Shown in pieces: positions 63,381 through 64,000 of a stretch of DNA of 64,000 nucleotides (positions within the stretch are counted from its first letter, which is position 1; the number at the start of each line of letters is the position of its first letter). The notes beneath the pieces were generated by a model that worked only from the letters and a program-made list of their open reading frames with translations, made no database searches and was not told the DNA's origin. The stretch is from Solibacillus silvestris_B. Its GTDB lineage: Bacteria > Bacillota > Bacilli > Bacillales_A > Planococcaceae. The translations under genes were made by a program, and so were the position numbers. The stretch lies in NCBI RefSeq assembly GCF_051967575.1, contig NZ_JBQCJW010000006.1:1-64000 (forward strand). Reading direction: 5' to 3'.

Positions 63381-64000
63381 TCATCTGAAAAAGACGATTG
63401 ACATAAAGCCCATATAAAAGCATAATGCGATGGCAATCGTCATGCAAACCGAGATGATGGTCGGAAGCTGCTTTACATAGCTTATAATGACAAGCCCGAT
63501 AAACAGCGCTGTCATGAGGAAAAATGCTATGCCAATGCCGGTCATTTGCAAGTATGCTCTCATACTCGGCTCGATTGTGCTATTGTAAAACAGCTCAAAA
63601 AAAGGCGAGATTTCCTGTACGGAAAAATTTGGCGGCTGCTGCTCACTATATAGTGCGGTAATAAATAAAATGGAAATGAGCAAAACCGTTTCGATTCTCA
63701 CCCATGTACGCGGTTCAAAAAGCGGCTTATTCATTTTCAGCTTAATTAATAGACTATTGGCCAAAATAATGGCTGTCAGCGGCACTAATAGAACATGCTT
63801 GATGAACAGGAATTGCCCATAATCGCTCGCCCAGCTCGTGACATAGCTTGGCACGATCGTGTCAGTCATCAGAACACCGCTTAGTGCAATTGCCGTAAAT
63901 GATACGAGTGCAACAGGGGAAAACCATTTCAGATAGGCTTCCCAGTTTTCCGCATTTTTCGTGAAAAAGCTGATTAGGACTAAAATCCCGAGCCATACAC
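63381..64000 (-). CDS. CopD-family copper resistance protein, 5' end beyond the window
   Basis: The frame is open to position 64000, so at least 206 residues are present and the N-terminus is missing; the ATG at 63869 is internal. At least five membrane segments are seen. The sequence WFSPVALVSFTAIALSGVLM followed by YGQFLFIKHVLLVPLTAII is typical of CopD/YcnJ proteins, which move copper across the membrane. A CopC-domain gene, the usual partner, is at 26301 rather than adjacent; in YcnJ-type proteins CopC is fused at the missing N-terminus, so this could be a CopCD fusion. Confidence 0.8.
   Translation of the reverse strand, partial: VWLGILVLISFFTKNAENWEAYLKWFSPVALVSFTAIALSGVLMTDTIVPSYVTSWASDYGQFLFIKHVLLVPLTAIILANSLLIKLKMNKPLFEPRTWVRIETVLLISILFITALYSEQQPPNFSVQEISPFFELFYNSTIEPSMRAYLQMTGIGIAFFLMTALFIGLVIISYVKQLPTIISVCMTIAIALCFYMGFMSIVFFR

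Overview
The window looks like chromosome of a low-GC, Gram-positive, spore-forming member of the Planococcaceae; Solibacillus or Lysinibacillus would be my guess. Supporting evidence is a CotF-type spore-coat gene pair, strong AGGAGG ribosome sites with TTG/GTG starts, an SLH-domain wall amidase, the ccdABC-yneK block in Bacillus order, the DUF1659/DUF2922/YvrJ trio and VanY, YeiH, RarD and BmrC/BmrD-like proteins. No rRNA, tRNA or CRISPR array was recognised, and there is no intact insertion sequence. The taxonomic call is inference from gene content.

Layout. 0-3.3 kb: a leftward replication-type operon (DNA-binding initiator/loader, DnaB-like helicase, a 160-residue unknown) with palindromic sites upstream. 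3.7-10.5 kb: a serine hydrolase, an EamA transporter, two N-acetylmuramoyl-L-alanine amidases and a secreted stalk-domain protein. 10.5-12.2 kb: a DUF2975 protein, an 81-bp copy of the amidase 3' end, repeat element A and a broken VOC gene. 12.2-15.3 kb: a PadR-DUF2812-ABC exporter operon. 16.9-18.6 kb: BirA-type operator with bioY-bioB. 18.8-31.7 kb: YeiH, two heterodimeric ABC exporter pairs, an rRNA methyltransferase, repeat element B, a CopC protein and RarD. 32.4-37.2 kb: DUF1641 with an FAD oxidoreductase, a TPR/degenerate-GGDEF-like protein and a CBS-ACT protein. 37.8-44.4 kb: an AT-rich accessory stretch with an M28 peptidase lipoprotein, a dead transposase, small membrane proteins, several gene remnants and a second PadR-DUF2812 pair. 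44.5-54.4 kb: GIY-YIG-like protein, ccdABC-yneK, SCO1, LysE and MFS transporters, VanY and CotF genes. 54.8-56.3 kb: a third PadR-DUF2812 pair. 56.5-62 kb: three unlike putative metallopeptidases between repeat elements C and D. 62.2-64 kb: VOC, LysE and a CopD protein that runs off the right end.

The main unexplained structure is a dispersed intergenic repeat family. Four elements (near 11.5, 25.7, 56.9 and 61.5 kb) each carry exactly four 25-bp imperfect palindromes whose start-to-start spacing is 51, 61 and 51 bp in every copy, although the sequence between them has diverged. Two of these elements bracket the metallopeptidase cluster, and in one the palindrome core is inverted relative to its flanks. 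The second theme is three PadR-DUF2812 modules that share GATATATC-centred palindromes in their promoters.

Functionally, CcdA/CcdB/CcdC and the SCO1 protein fit cytochrome c and cytochrome oxidase maturation, CopC and CopD fit copper handling, and the amidases, VanY and M23 protein fit wall remodelling. BioY-BioB under BirA control suggests use of imported biotin or dethiobiotin, since no other bio gene is present here.
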